Below are positions 8,366-16,669 of a stretch of 64,000 nucleotides of DNA, in pieces. Positions within the stretch are counted from its first letter, which is position 1. The number at the start of each line of letters is the position of its first letter. The notes beneath the pieces are model-generated. The model worked only from the letters and a program-made list of their open reading frames with translations, was not told where the DNA came from and did not search any database. The DNA is from Streptomyces sp. CB02056 (lineage in GTDB: Bacteria; Actinomycetota; Actinomycetes; Streptomycetales; Streptomycetaceae), in contig NZ_LIPD01000022.1 of NCBI RefSeq assembly GCF_001905545.1, positions 1 through 64,000 on the forward strand, written 5' to 3'. Position numbers and translations under genes: made by a program.

Positions 8366-9307
8366 GTCGGCCCCGCGCTCGCGGGGATTGCTCCCGCTCC
8401 CGGCGCGGCTTGTTCGCCTTGAACCTGTCGGCCCCGCGCTCGCGGGGATTGCTCCCGCCGTCGGCGGTGGGCGGTGATGGCCCGGTAGTCGGCCCCGCGC
8501 TCGCGGGGATTGCTCCATCAACATCGGCGGCACCGTGCACGGCGGCCAGTCGGCCCCGCGCTCGCGGGGATTGCTCGCGCCCGCCACAGGATGAGCAGGC
8601 CGACCACGGGTCGGCCCCGCGCTCGCGGGGATTGCTCCGAGGCCCAGGCCAGGAAGCCGGTGAGCGTGCTGTCGGCCCCGCGCTCGCGGGGATTGCTCCT
8701 GCGGCGACTTCCTGTGGATCGCCACGTCCGGGTCGGCCCCGCGCTCGCGGGGATTGCTCCGCGCAGCGGGCAGAGATCCACATTGACACATCGTCGGCCC
8801 CGCGCTCGCGGGGATTGCTCCGGGACCTGGTCGTCATCGATCTTGATCTTGTTGTCGGCCCCGCGCTCGCGGGGATTGCTCCCAGCGGTAGGGCGCGCCC
8901 GCAGCCCGCCGCACGTCGGCCCCGCGCTCGCGGGGGTTGCTCCATCAAGACCGGGAAGGCGAGCACCGCCAAGGGGTCGGCCCAGCGCTCGCGGGGGTTG
9001 CTCGTCGCTCGAGACCATGAGCACGGCCGAGCTCCAGTCGGCCCCGCGCTCGCGGGTGTTGCTCCGTCCGGTGGCACATCGGCAACCTGATTCGGGAGTC
9101 GGCCCCGCGCTCGCGGGGGTTTCCCCAGGGCGTTGGTGTCTCCCTGTCCGACCGCTCTGTCGGCCCCGCGCTCGCGGGGGTTGCTCCTTCCAGGTGTCCC
9201 GGGCTGCCGACCGGTGGCTGTCGGCCCCGCGCTCGAGGATTGCTCCCGGTCTGGCGGAGCTGGGAGAGGAACCCGCCGGTCAGCCCCGCGCTCGTGGGGG
9301 TTGCTCC
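8366..9307 (+). CRISPR. CRISPR array 1, type I-E, 16 repeats and 15 spacers
   Basis: The 29-base repeat starts GTCGGCCCCGCGCTCGCGGG and ends GATTGCTCC. The period is 61, with spacers of about 32 bases. The first nine repeats carry GGGGATTG and the remaining repeats GGGGGTTG. Decay is confined to the right end: an internal mismatch at 8976, a changed 3' end at 9098, a shortened repeat at 9220, and CAGCC plus TGGGGG in the last at 9279. This polarity puts the leader on the left and transcription to the right. Long open frames across the array are artefacts of the stop-free repeat. Confidence 0.97.
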
Positions 9308-9489
9308 ACAGCACCACGCTCGCCGACCACGAGCGGCACCCGGTCGAGGGTGAGCGGGCCCGGACTGCGGCCGACGAAGTGCGGTAGGCGGACCGGCGAC
9401 AGCTGCAGCCGGTGTCCTCGGCGTCGGGATCATCTCGGGCTACTGGCCGCGCTGGTGGCTGTCCTCGCTGGGCTCCGCCTCTGAACTAC

Positions 9490-9525
9490 CGCGCCCCCGC
9501 TCGGCTTCGGCCGAGCGGGGGCGCG
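9490..9525. terminator. Strong hairpin with TTCG loop
   Basis: Arms of 16 bases, CGCGCCCCCGCTCGGC and its complement, close on a TTCG tetraloop. It lies downstream of array 1 on the plus strand and just past the stop of the small minus-strand gene, so it can end both convergent transcripts. There is no long U-tract, as is usual in Streptomyces. Confidence 0.8.
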
Positions 9526-9548
9526 TTCGTCTTGTGGTCGGTCGGCAG

Positions 9549-9755
9549 CTACCCGAACGGCAACGTCGCGGTGCTGCGGGCCGTCAGGGTACGCGAGTAG
9601 TCGGCTGCCGAGGCCGTCAGGGCCCGGTAGTTGATCACCGGGTCACCTGCGGCGACCAGGGCGGTGGCGCACCCCAGGCACCACGGCCGAGGGGGGTCCA
9701 CGTCCAGGTCCTCGATGACTGCATCCGCCGTGCAGCACTCGGCGCAGATCGGCAT
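9549..9755 (-). CDS. Small Cys-rich protein
   Basis: The ATG at 9755 follows AGGAGG with seven bases spacing, inside the end of the upstream small gene's trailer. The 68-residue product has CAECC near the start and WCLGC about 25 residues later, a possible zinc-binding pair. Nothing else is recognisable. It is probably co-transcribed with the gene at 9776-9964 and lies opposite the XRE regulator. Short Cys-rich genes near XRE-type regulators are common in Streptomyces, but the role is unknown. Confidence 0.6.
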   Translation of the reverse strand: MPICAECCTADAVIEDLDVDPPRPWCLGCATALVAAGDPVINYRALTASAADYSRTLTARSTATLPFG

Positions 9756-9775
9756 GCTGCCGTCCTCCTGCTTGC

Positions 9776-9964
9776 TCAGGCCCAGGTCGAGCCGCACTGG
9801 GTGCAGCCCCACCGGCCGTCCATGGTCTGGTAGGTGGCGCCCGACCCGCACATCGGGCAGGCCATGGCGGCCGCGGGCTGGTCGCTGTGCGGCAGGCTAC
9901 CGGGCTGCGAGGTGTCGTGGGCCGGATTCTGCACCTCGGGGCGGTCGAGCAGGGCTGCACTCAT
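9776..9964 (-). CDS. Small zinc-ribbon protein
   Basis: This 62-residue protein starts at the ATG at 9964 behind GAGGAGAG. The C-terminal half reads ACPMCGSGATYQTMDG followed by WGCTQCGSTW, a two-CxxC zinc ribbon. The first 30 residues look unstructured. It is first in a two-gene minus-strand unit that diverges from the XRE regulator at 10168. It may act as an accessory or DNA/protein-binding partner; no function is known. Confidence 0.65.
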   Translation of the reverse strand: MSAALLDRPEVQNPAHDTSQPGSLPHSDQPAAAMACPMCGSGATYQTMDGRWGCTQCGSTWA

Positions 9965-10167
9965 GACGCACTCTCCTCTGGGTGAGAGGTGGATGGGGAG
10001 GCGCCCGGCCGGGGCACTCACCAGGCTTCCCGTCCGTCAGCCGCTCAGGGAGGCATGGAGGCGGCTCCCGCACGCCGTGTGCGTGCTCCGCACACCCTGT
10101 GCACGCCCTGCCTGTGGGCGCGGTCCTGCCGATACGGTGGCGGCCCCGCGTAGTCGGAGGGGGCGTC

Positions 10168-11451
10168 GTGTCGCGTCAGCGCCAACGTCAGCTCGGGACG
10201 GCCATCAGGTCCGCCCGGTGCGCACAGCGGATGACTCAGGCTCAACTGGGCCAGGCCTGCGGCTACTCGGCGTCCGCGATCAGCCGGGTGGAGGCGGGCC
10301 TGCTGCGGCCGGCCGACCACTCGCTCGCCGTGATCGTCCAGGTGTTGGGTCTGCAGCTTGACGCCCTTGGCCTGGGTGGAGCGGCTACTCTGGCGCGAGA
10401 TGTGACCCCGGATCAGGAGGATGTCATGCTCCGCAGGCAGCTGCTCGTGGCCGGCATGGCAGCCGCCGGAGCCTCGGCACTCCCGGCAACGGCGACGGCC
10501 GCGGCCCGGCCGGATGCGTCGACCCGGATCGTCGGGGCGCTCTACGAGCCGACAGCTTCGGTGCCTGTGTCGCTGCAGGAGCTCGGCCGAGCGCTGGCCG
10601 CAGCGCGCTCGCAGTTCACCGCGGCCCGGTACGAGGATCTCGGTGCCGCTCTGCCTGGCCTGCTGAGCACGGCCCAGGCGACCCGGGACGCGTCGGCCGG
10701 CCGGGCCCGGGAGGACGCGCATGCGTACGTGGCCCGTGCCTGGGTGCTGGCGACGGAACTCGCGTTGAAGGGCCATTCGGACGTCGCCTGGCCAGTGGCG
10801 GACCGGGCTCTCGCTGCGGCCCAGGCCAGCGGTGACCCCGTGGTTCAGGGAGAGGCGGCCCGCGTCCTGGCGATCACGATGCGGCGCGCCGGCCGCCCGG
10901 CCGCCGCGGTCGACCTCCTGCGCCGCACTGCCGGATCGCTTGGCCAGGGCCCGGGCGACACCTCCCGGGCGGTGGCGGCGACGCTGCTCATGACAGCGGC
11001 CTACACGGCGGCGTGCGGGCACCGCCGCACGGACGCCCTCGATCTGATGGCGGGCGCCGAGGACGCGGTCGGCCGCTTGGCGGACGCCACCACTCGGCCG
11101 CGATCCCAGCTGTTCACGGTCGACGCCACCACCGCGCAGGCCGACCTGTACTGGATCGGCGTGCACACAGCGCTGGGCACCCCGGATGAGGGCGTCCCGT
11201 ACGCGGCACGGATCACCCCGGGACGGCTGCCGACAGCAGAGCGCCGGGCCCGGTACGGCACGGACTGCGCGCGCATGTGGCACCACCTCGGCGACCACCG
11301 CCGCACGGTCGCAGCCCTGATTTTCACCGAGCAGGTCGCCCCGGAGGAGGTCCGCCGACCAGCACTGCGAGCACTGACGGCAGACCTCCTGTACGCACCC
11401 ATGACAGTGGCAGGCGTGAGGGAACTGGCCGCGCGTACCGGCGTCTCGTAG
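10168..11451 (+). CDS. XRE family transcriptional regulator with TPR-like C-terminus
   Basis: The GTG at 10168 is chosen because AGGGGG lies seven bases before it and the helix-turn-helix domain begins at once (RMTQAQLGQACGYSASAISR, about residues 22-41). A linker with a hydrophobic stretch (LLVAGMAAAGASAL) follows. About 300 residues of alanine-rich helical repeats then make up the rest, as in the large Streptomyces class of XRE proteins with tetratricopeptide-like C-termini. The stop codon ends one base before the outermost repeat of array 2, so read-through from this gene would enter array 2 in the antisense direction. Confidence 0.85.
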   Translation: MSRQRQRQLGTAIRSARCAQRMTQAQLGQACGYSASAISRVEAGLLRPADHSLAVIVQVLGLQLDALGLGGAATLARDVTPDQEDVMLRRQLLVAGMAAAGASALPATATAAARPDASTRIVGALYEPTASVPVSLQELGRALAAARSQFTAARYEDLGAALPGLLSTAQATRDASAGRAREDAHAYVARAWVLATELALKGHSDVAWPVADRALAAAQASGDPVVQGEAARVLAITMRRAGRPAAAVDLLRRTAGSLGQGPGDTSRAVAATLLMTAAYTAACGHRRTDALDLMAGAEDAVGRLADATTRPRSQLFTVDATTAQADLYWIGVHTALGTPDEGVPYAARITPGRLPTAERRARYGTDCARMWHHLGDHRRTVAALIFTEQVAPEEVRRPALRALTADLLYAPMTVAGVRELAARTGVS

Positions 11452-11907
11452 AGAGCCATCCCCGCGCGTGCAGGGCCGACGGCGAAGGCCGCCCGTTCGG
11501 GCACCCAATCACGGAGCCATCCCCGCGTGTGCGGGGCCGATCTCGTGGTCAACAACGGTGGTGGCGGCGGCCAGGAGCCATCCCCGCGTGTGCGGGGCCG
11601 ATCCGTTGACGCCCATGCCGATGGCGTGCTCGACGGAGCCATCCCCGCGCGTGCGGGGCCGATTACCTGCAGGGGCTCCGCCCCACGCAGACGACGGAGC
11701 CATCCCCGCGCGTGCGGGGCCGATCCGCGAAGGCGGCCCGCTCGGCGGCGAAGACCGGAGCCATCCCCGCGCGTGCGGGGCCGATACCTCCGGCTTCAGG
11801 CGGCTCCAGGCGACCGAGGAGCCATCCCCGCGCGTGCGGGGCCGATGATCACCCGGGCATCCTCCGGCAGGTCGGACAAGAGCCATCCCCGCGCGTGCGG
11901 GGCCGAT
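11452..11907 (-). CRISPR. CRISPR array 2, variant type I-E repeat, 8 repeats and 7 spacers
   Basis: Repeats start at 11452, 11513, 11574, 11635, 11696, 11757, 11818 and 11879, with a period of 61. Read on the minus strand the repeat begins ATCGGCCCCGCACGCGCGGG and ends GATGGCTCC; it differs from the other arrays in the stem and near the 3' end. The outermost left repeat is degenerate (CAGGGCCGAC), so the young end is on the right next to cas2. That is the usual cas1-cas2-array order. Only 18 bases separate the right repeat from the cas2 stop, so any leader must lie inside cas2. Confidence 0.95.
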
Positions 11908-11925
11908 GCTTCGTGACCTGCGGGT

Positions 11926-12204
11926 CTATCGGCGGGAGCGGGCCGAGAGGATCAGTCCGTCGAAGTCGACGGGCTTCCAGCGGTCCTTGCCCGCCGTGCG
12001 GACGGTCCAGCCTTGCTCGTTGGTGGCGGGCTCTACGAGGACGGCTTGGCCGTCGCCGATGCGGGTGGCGAGGAGGTCCCAGAGGCGGTCGCGGATGCGG
12101 CGGCTGGGGGTGCCGACGAAGACACCGGCGCTGACTTCGACCATCCAGCGGGTGAGGTGGCCGCGGAGGCCTTCGGGGGCGGCGATGAGGATGATGACGG
12201 TCAT
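11926..12204 (-). CDS. cas2: CRISPR-associated protein Cas2, type I-E
   Basis: This 92-residue protein begins MTVIILIAAPEGLRGHLTRW and contains VSAGVFVGTPSRRIRDRLWD, the hallmark of the Cas2e (CasD-side, E. coli ygbF-like) group. Cas2 forms the central dimer of the Cas1-Cas2 integrase that inserts new spacers. The ATG overlaps the end of cas1 by four bases, so translation is coupled. It is the last gene of the cas operon and ends 18 bases from array 2. Confidence 0.95.
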   Translation of the reverse strand: MTVIILIAAPEGLRGHLTRWMVEVSAGVFVGTPSRRIRDRLWDLLATRIGDGQAVLVEPATNEQGWTVRTAGKDRWKPVDFDGLILSARSRR

Positions 12205-13223
12205 GGGCTGCTCGTGTCCTGGGTGAACTCCGGGCCGATGATGGCCAGGTGGTCGTCGCCCATGCCCGGGTCGGAGGCGGCGGGGACCGGCGGGCCTTCG
12301 GTGCCGGACCAGTTGACGCCGCCTTGGACGGTGCCGACGCGTTCGTCCCAGAGTTCGTTGACCTCGACGTCGGGCATCTCGGTGCCCTCCGGGCTGAGGA
12401 GGGTCTTGACGTCGTTCACGATGCGGCCCAGCAGCTTGTCCTGGGCGATGCGGTCGCGCAGGCCGAGGCGGGCGTCGCGTTCCTCGGTGTGGCCCTGCTG
12501 GGCGAGGTCGAAGGCGAGGGGGATCGTGTACTCGGCCTTGTAGAGGTCGGCGATGTCGAGGACGAACGAGGTGGCCAGGCCGGTGTGGACGAAGCCGAGT
12601 CCGGGGCTGGCGCCCAGGCCGGTGATGACCGCGTGGCAGATCCCGTAGAGCGCGGCGTTGGCCGCCGACAGGAGGCGGTTGAGGTCGTCGCCCGCGGCGT
12701 ACGCGTCGCCGGCCTTGTAGACCCGTCCGTTCCAGGGGACGCCGGTTCGGCGGGCTTCGGCCTGGTAGAGCTTGCGGATGCGGGCGCCCTCGCGGCCGCG
12801 AAGTTGCTGCATGGTGGCGGTGCTGACGTCCTCGCCGGGGAACCGCATGCGGTACATGGTCCGTGCGACGGCCAGGCGTTCCTTCGTCCGACTCACCAGC
12901 CAGGCCTGCCGGTTGAGGAGGGCCGCGCCGCGGCTGGGGCCGAGGCCGGCGGCGTACATGCGCACGCCCTGCTCGCCGACCCAGCACACGGTGGTGCCGG
13001 AGTCGGCGAGGAGGTTGACGGCGCCGTGGGTGATGCGGGTGCCCGGGCCGAGGAGCATGACGGCGACCATCGCCGCCGGGACGCGGACGGTCTCGCGCTT
13101 GTTGATGACGACGACGGCGTTCTCGTCGCGGTCGATGTGGCTGCGCTCGACGTAGACGCTGGAGACCCGGTCGGCGAGGCGGTGCAGGTCGTGGGGGTGG
13201 GCTTTCCACCAGATGTCGGCCAT
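12201..13223 (-). CDS. cas1: CRISPR-associated integrase Cas1, type I-E
   Basis: This 340-residue Cas1e has an N-terminal beta domain (VSSVYVERSHIDRDENAV) and a helical catalytic domain. The metal ligands are expected at the Glu in the GREGARIRKLYQAEARR helix, the His in GLGFVHTGLATSFVLD and the Asp in DIADLYK. With Cas2 it integrates protospacers at the leader end of an array. It starts three bases after the cas6e stop and overlaps cas2. The C-terminal 35 residues are Pro/Gly-rich, as is common in actinobacterial Cas1e. Confidence 0.97.
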   Translation of the reverse strand: MADIWWKAHPHDLHRLADRVSSVYVERSHIDRDENAVVVINKRETVRVPAAMVAVMLLGPGTRITHGAVNLLADSGTTVCWVGEQGVRMYAAGLGPSRGAALLNRQAWLVSRTKERLAVARTMYRMRFPGEDVSTATMQQLRGREGARIRKLYQAEARRTGVPWNGRVYKAGDAYAAGDDLNRLLSAANAALYGICHAVITGLGASPGLGFVHTGLATSFVLDIADLYKAEYTIPLAFDLAQQGHTEERDARLGLRDRIAQDKLLGRIVNDVKTLLSPEGTEMPDVEVNELWDERVGTVQGGVNWSGTEGPPVPAASDPGMGDDHLAIIGPEFTQDTSSP

Positions 13224-13226
13224 CGG

Positions 13227-14000
13227 TCAGCGGGCTCCGGCGGGCAGCGGCGCGAGGGTGAGCAGGCCGCAGCCGTAGGCCTTGGACGGGCCGATGCCGC
13301 CGAGGAGCGCCGTCTGCAGGAGGGCGGGGTCGCTGATGCGCAGGCGGCCTTCGAAGGTGGCGGTGGTGAGCGTGACGGCGGTGCGGGTACCGGGTTTGGT
13401 GAAGGTGCTGCGGCTGCGGTCGGTGATCCGTACCTCACGGGCGGGCCGCGCGTGGGCGGGGGCGTCGGAGTCCGACGGTTCGAGGCCCGGTGCCGGGTGG
13501 TCGGTGCGGGCCTCGGGGACGGTGAAGCCCCAGCGCTCGGTGCGGTCCAGGAACCAGGCGAGCTGCTGGGCGGCGGTGCGGTGGGCCAAGCGGTAGGAGC
13601 GGTGGTGGAGTTCGGCGGCGGTCTTGGTGTGGTGAGCGCTGGGCTTCTCGGGCTTGGAGGTGTTCTGGACGGGGCTGGCCTTGAGGCGGAAGGCGAACTC
13701 GCGGCCGACGGCGAGCTGGCCGAGCAGCGGGCTGTAGTCGCGGATCGCGTAGTGCTCGCCGTCGGCGTCAGGCCATCCCGCTTGTTCGACGATGTGGGTC
13801 CAGTCCGGCTTGGAGGGGGTGAGGACCAGCAGCATCGGGCGGCGCGGGTGGTCAGCGTCCAGGCGCCACAGGATCCGGTCACCGGGTTCGGTGTCGGGGA
13901 TGCCGGCCGTCACGGCGCCGTGCAGGGCGCGGGGGTTGGCGAGCAGGGTGCGGCTGGCGGCGCGCAGCGGGTTGATGCGGACGCGGGAGAGGTAGGTCAT
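13227..14000 (-). CDS. cas6e: crRNA endonuclease Cas6e (CasE)
   Basis: The 257-residue protein starts MTYLSRVRINPLR. It has the early RALHGAV segment, whose His (about 27) corresponds to the catalytic His of Cas6e. It ends with the Gly-rich RNA-binding loop LLGGIGPSKAYGCGLLTLAP. Cas6e cuts the array transcript at the base of the repeat hairpin and stays on the crRNA 3' end in Cascade. The ATG at 14000 is four bases past the cas5 stop. Further upstream in-frame codons lie within cas5 and are unlikely starts. Confidence 0.95.
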   Translation of the reverse strand: MTYLSRVRINPLRAASRTLLANPRALHGAVTAGIPDTEPGDRILWRLDADHPRRPMLLVLTPSKPDWTHIVEQAGWPDADGEHYAIRDYSPLLGQLAVGREFAFRLKASPVQNTSKPEKPSAHHTKTAAELHHRSYRLAHRTAAQQLAWFLDRTERWGFTVPEARTDHPAPGLEPSDSDAPAHARPAREVRITDRSRSTFTKPGTRTAVTLTTATFEGRLRISDPALLQTALLGGIGPSKAYGCGLLTLAPLPAGAR

Positions 14001-14004
14001 CGGG

Positions 14005-14862
14005 TCACCAGCCCAGCAGGGCGAACGGGTCGTGGCCGGCGGAGGCGGCGGCGGACGGTTGCGCGGTCGTGGTGGACGGGGCGAGGCCGGTGGGGACGGT
14101 GAGCCAGGCGTGGCGGATCCGCCGGGTGGAGAAGCCGCGTTCGCGGGGGTCGAAGGAACGCGGGACGTCCTGGAGGGTGTCATCGCCCGAGGGGTCGTCG
14201 AAGGTCGCGGCCAGGTCGATCCGGTGCGGCGAGAACGGCTCCGCGGCTCGCTCGGCCCGCCGCCGGTAGGCGCTCTTGGCCGCGTCGCCCGCCTGCCAGG
14301 GCTCGTCGGCGAGGACGTCCTCCAGGGTGCCGTCGCGCACGGCGCCGAGGGTGATCGGCTGGGTGGGCACGCAGGAGCGCCGGCCGAGGGCGAGTGGGAA
14401 GGCGGGGCGGCGGATCGCCTCGGCGAGCGTCTCGACGAGGGCGGCCGGGCCCTGGACGGCGGCGACGAACACCGCGTCCTGGAGGTAGTAGCGGTGGGTG
14501 ACGTGGGTGTCCTTGGCCGGGGAGGTCGGCTTCTGCACGCCCTTGGCGTTCACCCCGGCCTGCGGCAGCGCCCGGCCCCGGTAGTCGCTGACGGTGTGGT
14601 AGTCGCGCAGCAGGGTGCCGGGCTGGTCGATGCGCACGCCCAGGCGCAGGCCGACCAGGTCGGTGATGTCCGCTTCGCGCGGGCGGCCCGCGGCGGCCGC
14701 GAGCAGGCCGACGACACCGGACTTGGTCGGCTGGGGCCGGCTGTCGCGGCGGTTGAACGCGCTGCGGTCGCCCCAGGACTGGAGCGGCCCGGCGAGGCGC
14801 AGCACGAGGACCGCCTGCGCCTCGTCCTTCGGGACCGTCGTGGGGGTGGGGTCGGCGGGCAT
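14005..14862 (-). CDS. cas5: Cascade subunit Cas5e (CasD)
   Basis: The 285-residue protein has the Cas5 N-terminus VLVLRLAGPLQSWGDRSAFN followed by PTKSGVVGLLAAAAGRPR, which bind the crRNA 5' handle. The central LLRDYHTVSDYRGRALPQA also matches the family. Its start ATG shares one base with the cas7 stop (TGATG). The C-terminal 40 residues are Ala/Ser/Thr-rich and probably flexible. The length is somewhat above E. coli Cas5e (about 225). Confidence 0.95.
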   Translation of the reverse strand: MPADPTPTTVPKDEAQAVLVLRLAGPLQSWGDRSAFNRRDSRPQPTKSGVVGLLAAAAGRPREADITDLVGLRLGVRIDQPGTLLRDYHTVSDYRGRALPQAGVNAKGVQKPTSPAKDTHVTHRYYLQDAVFVAAVQGPAALVETLAEAIRRPAFPLALGRRSCVPTQPITLGAVRDGTLEDVLADEPWQAGDAAKSAYRRRAERAAEPFSPHRIDLAATFDDPSGDDTLQDVPRSFDPRERGFSTRRIRHAWLTVPTGLAPSTTTAQPSAAASAGHDPFALLGW

Positions 14863-16004
14863 CAGTTGTCGTTCACCCGCTCGATGAGCGCGGTGCGCAG
14901 GCCCTCGCGCAGCTCGGGGAAGGTGCGGTTCGCGCCGAAGGCCTCCGCCAGCTGCTGCCCGGTCTCGTCGGCGTCGGCGGTGCCGAGGGTGTGGCAGATG
15001 CCGACGTACAGCGGGGTGTCGCCCCACTGCTCGGTGGCGGTGGCGAACTCCCCCGCGAGGCGGCGCGCGGACTCCGCGACGATGCCCCGGCTCGCCGGGA
15101 CCGGGTTCTCGTACGCGGAGACGAGGTTCACCGGCTGGTCGGCGCGCACGACGACGGCGACCAGGCTCGGGCGGGTGCGGTGGGCGAAGGAGTTGCCGTA
15201 ACCGGTCGGCATGGAACGGGCGAAGGAGTCGACGAACAGGTCGACGGCGTCGACGGTGGCCTTGTCGTCGCCGAGGTTCTCCCGCAGCTGGTGCAGGCCG
15301 ACGGTCGCGTAGCGGTAGAGCGTGGCCGAGTTGAAGCCGATGGTGCCGATCATTCCGGCGCCCGTCTCGTCGGCCGCGTTCTCGTCGTCGACCGCCGTGT
15401 AGTAGTCGAACTCGAGCTCGGCGGCGTGGGTCGAGATCGCGTGCGCGACCTGCGTCGCGGCGTCCACGTTCAGCCCCGGGATGTCGGCGACCATGCGGCC
15501 GAAGAGCGCGACGTCGGCCGGGTGGCCCGTCTGCAGCTGCTCCTTGACCGGCAGGGCCTTGACCGCCTCGTCGAGGGCCTTGGCGTCGAGGGCGGCGAGG
15601 TCGGCGGCCGTGTCGGCGACGAGGGCGGCGATGGCGTCCAGCTGGCGGCGCCCGTAAAAGAGCAGGTAGGCGGTGTCGCCCTCCTTCTTGCCCGCGGAGA
15701 TCCCGGTCGACTTGATCAGCGCGTCGGCGATCCGCTGCGCATCCTCGGCGGCGAGGCCGGTGCGCTCGGCGATGGCCTTGGCAAGCTGGGCGGCGATCCG
15801 CTTGGTGCGGGTGGCGAGGTCCTGCCGGTCGCGGCTCTCGGCGAAGTGGATGCGGGTCGCGCGCTTCCAGGCCTGGGAGGAGACGCGGGAGCGGCGCTTG
15901 CCGCCGAAGTAGGCCTCCTTCGGGTTGCCGTTGTCGTCCCGGTTGAGGTTCGCCGGCGGGACGGTCTGCAGGATGTGCACGTCGATGTAGAGGCGGTCGG
16001 TCAT
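14862..16004 (-). CDS. cas7: Cascade backbone subunit Cas7e (CasC)
   Basis: The 380-residue protein begins YIDVHILQTVPPANLNRDDN and continues with GGKRRSRVSSQAWKRATRIH. These are the typical Cas7e RNA-binding start, with the ISSQxxKRxxR motif. Later SFARSMPTGYGNSFAHRTRP is the thumb/palm region. Six copies line the crRNA in Cascade. The ATG at 16004 follows GAGGAG. A 62-base gap separates it from cse2, the widest gap in the cse1-cas2 block. Confidence 0.96.
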   Translation of the reverse strand: MTDRLYIDVHILQTVPPANLNRDDNGNPKEAYFGGKRRSRVSSQAWKRATRIHFAESRDRQDLATRTKRIAAQLAKAIAERTGLAAEDAQRIADALIKSTGISAGKKEGDTAYLLFYGRRQLDAIAALVADTAADLAALDAKALDEAVKALPVKEQLQTGHPADVALFGRMVADIPGLNVDAATQVAHAISTHAAELEFDYYTAVDDENAADETGAGMIGTIGFNSATLYRYATVGLHQLRENLGDDKATVDAVDLFVDSFARSMPTGYGNSFAHRTRPSLVAVVVRADQPVNLVSAYENPVPASRGIVAESARRLAGEFATATEQWGDTPLYVGICHTLGTADADETGQQLAEAFGANRTFPELREGLRTALIERVNDN

Positions 16005-16066
16005 GCGCTGCTCCTCGAAAGGTGGCGGTCCGGGCGTAGGTCGGCGGGCGATCGGTCGGCGGGCGA

Positions 16067-16669
16067 TCAGTCGGCGGGTGCCTTGTCCTTCCAAGCCTGG
16101 TAGCCGACGGCCCACTTGAGGCGGACCTGCGGGCGCCGGTCGGTGTGGTGCCAGGCCTGGATGTCGGCCATCAGGTGGTCGTAGTCCAGCGGCTGTCCGA
16201 CGGTGCGCAGCTGGGTGACCAGACCGCGCAGGTGGACCAGCAGCGCGGAGACGCTGGTGGCACCGGCGAGTTGGGCGACGCGGGTGTCGAGCGCCTCCTC
16301 GCTGAACTTGCCGCTGCGGCGCAGCGCCCGCAGGGCCTCGCCGAGCTTGACGCCGCGGCGGTGCATCGGCCTGGACTGGCTCTGCTGGTGCAGGCCGTAG
16401 AGGGCGAGGGCGGCGTGCTCGGCCTTCTGCTCGTCGGAGACCTCGTCGCGCAGGGCGAGGACGTCGTTGACCTCGCAGCTGTAGAGCGGCCACATCTTGG
16501 GGCTGTCCATGACGGGGCGGCCGAGGCCGGAGCGCATGGCCGCGAGGTCCTCGCCGGGGGGTCGGCGCGGCTGCTTGGTGCGGGGGTCGAGTCGCCAGGT
16601 GTGGTCGGGGGCGGTGTGCTCGTCCCAGTACCGGCGCTGCTTGGCGGTGGTGGTGTGCTCAGTCGTCAA
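16067..16669 (-). CDS. cse2: Cascade small subunit Cse2 (CasB)
   Basis: The 200-residue helical protein has MRSGLGRPVMDSPKMWPLYS near residue 45-65 and ALALYGLHQQSQSRPMHRRG, followed by FSEEALDTRVAQLAGATSVS. These are the conserved blocks of Cse2, which dimerises along Cascade and stabilises target binding. The TTG at 16669 is taken as the start: it lies six bases after GGAG and overlaps the end of cse1 by 11 bases. Confidence 0.93.
   Translation of the reverse strand: MTTEHTTTAKQRRYWDEHTAPDHTWRLDPRTKQPRRPPGEDLAAMRSGLGRPVMDSPKMWPLYSCEVNDVLALRDEVSDEQKAEHAALALYGLHQQSQSRPMHRRGVKLGEALRALRRSGKFSEEALDTRVAQLAGATSVSALLVHLRGLVTQLRTVGQPLDYDHLMADIQAWHHTDRRPQVRLKWAVGYQAWKDKAPAD

Noticed and set aside
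8247..9317. Long open frames over CRISPR arrays (also 21657-22886, 26621-27679, 28200-29300), with repeated Asn-Pro-Arg-Glu-Arg-Gly or Arg-Ala-Arg-Gly blocks
   Set aside because: The 29-base repeat has no stop in several frames on either strand, so long frames arise by themselves. The peptide repeats follow the 61-base period through all frames and there is no ribosome site.
9982..10167. Longer XRE regulator starting at 9982
   Set aside because: The added region lacks protein-like character, lies in the promoter gap to the divergent small gene, and the GTG at 10168 has a good ribosome site and sits right before the helix-turn-helix.
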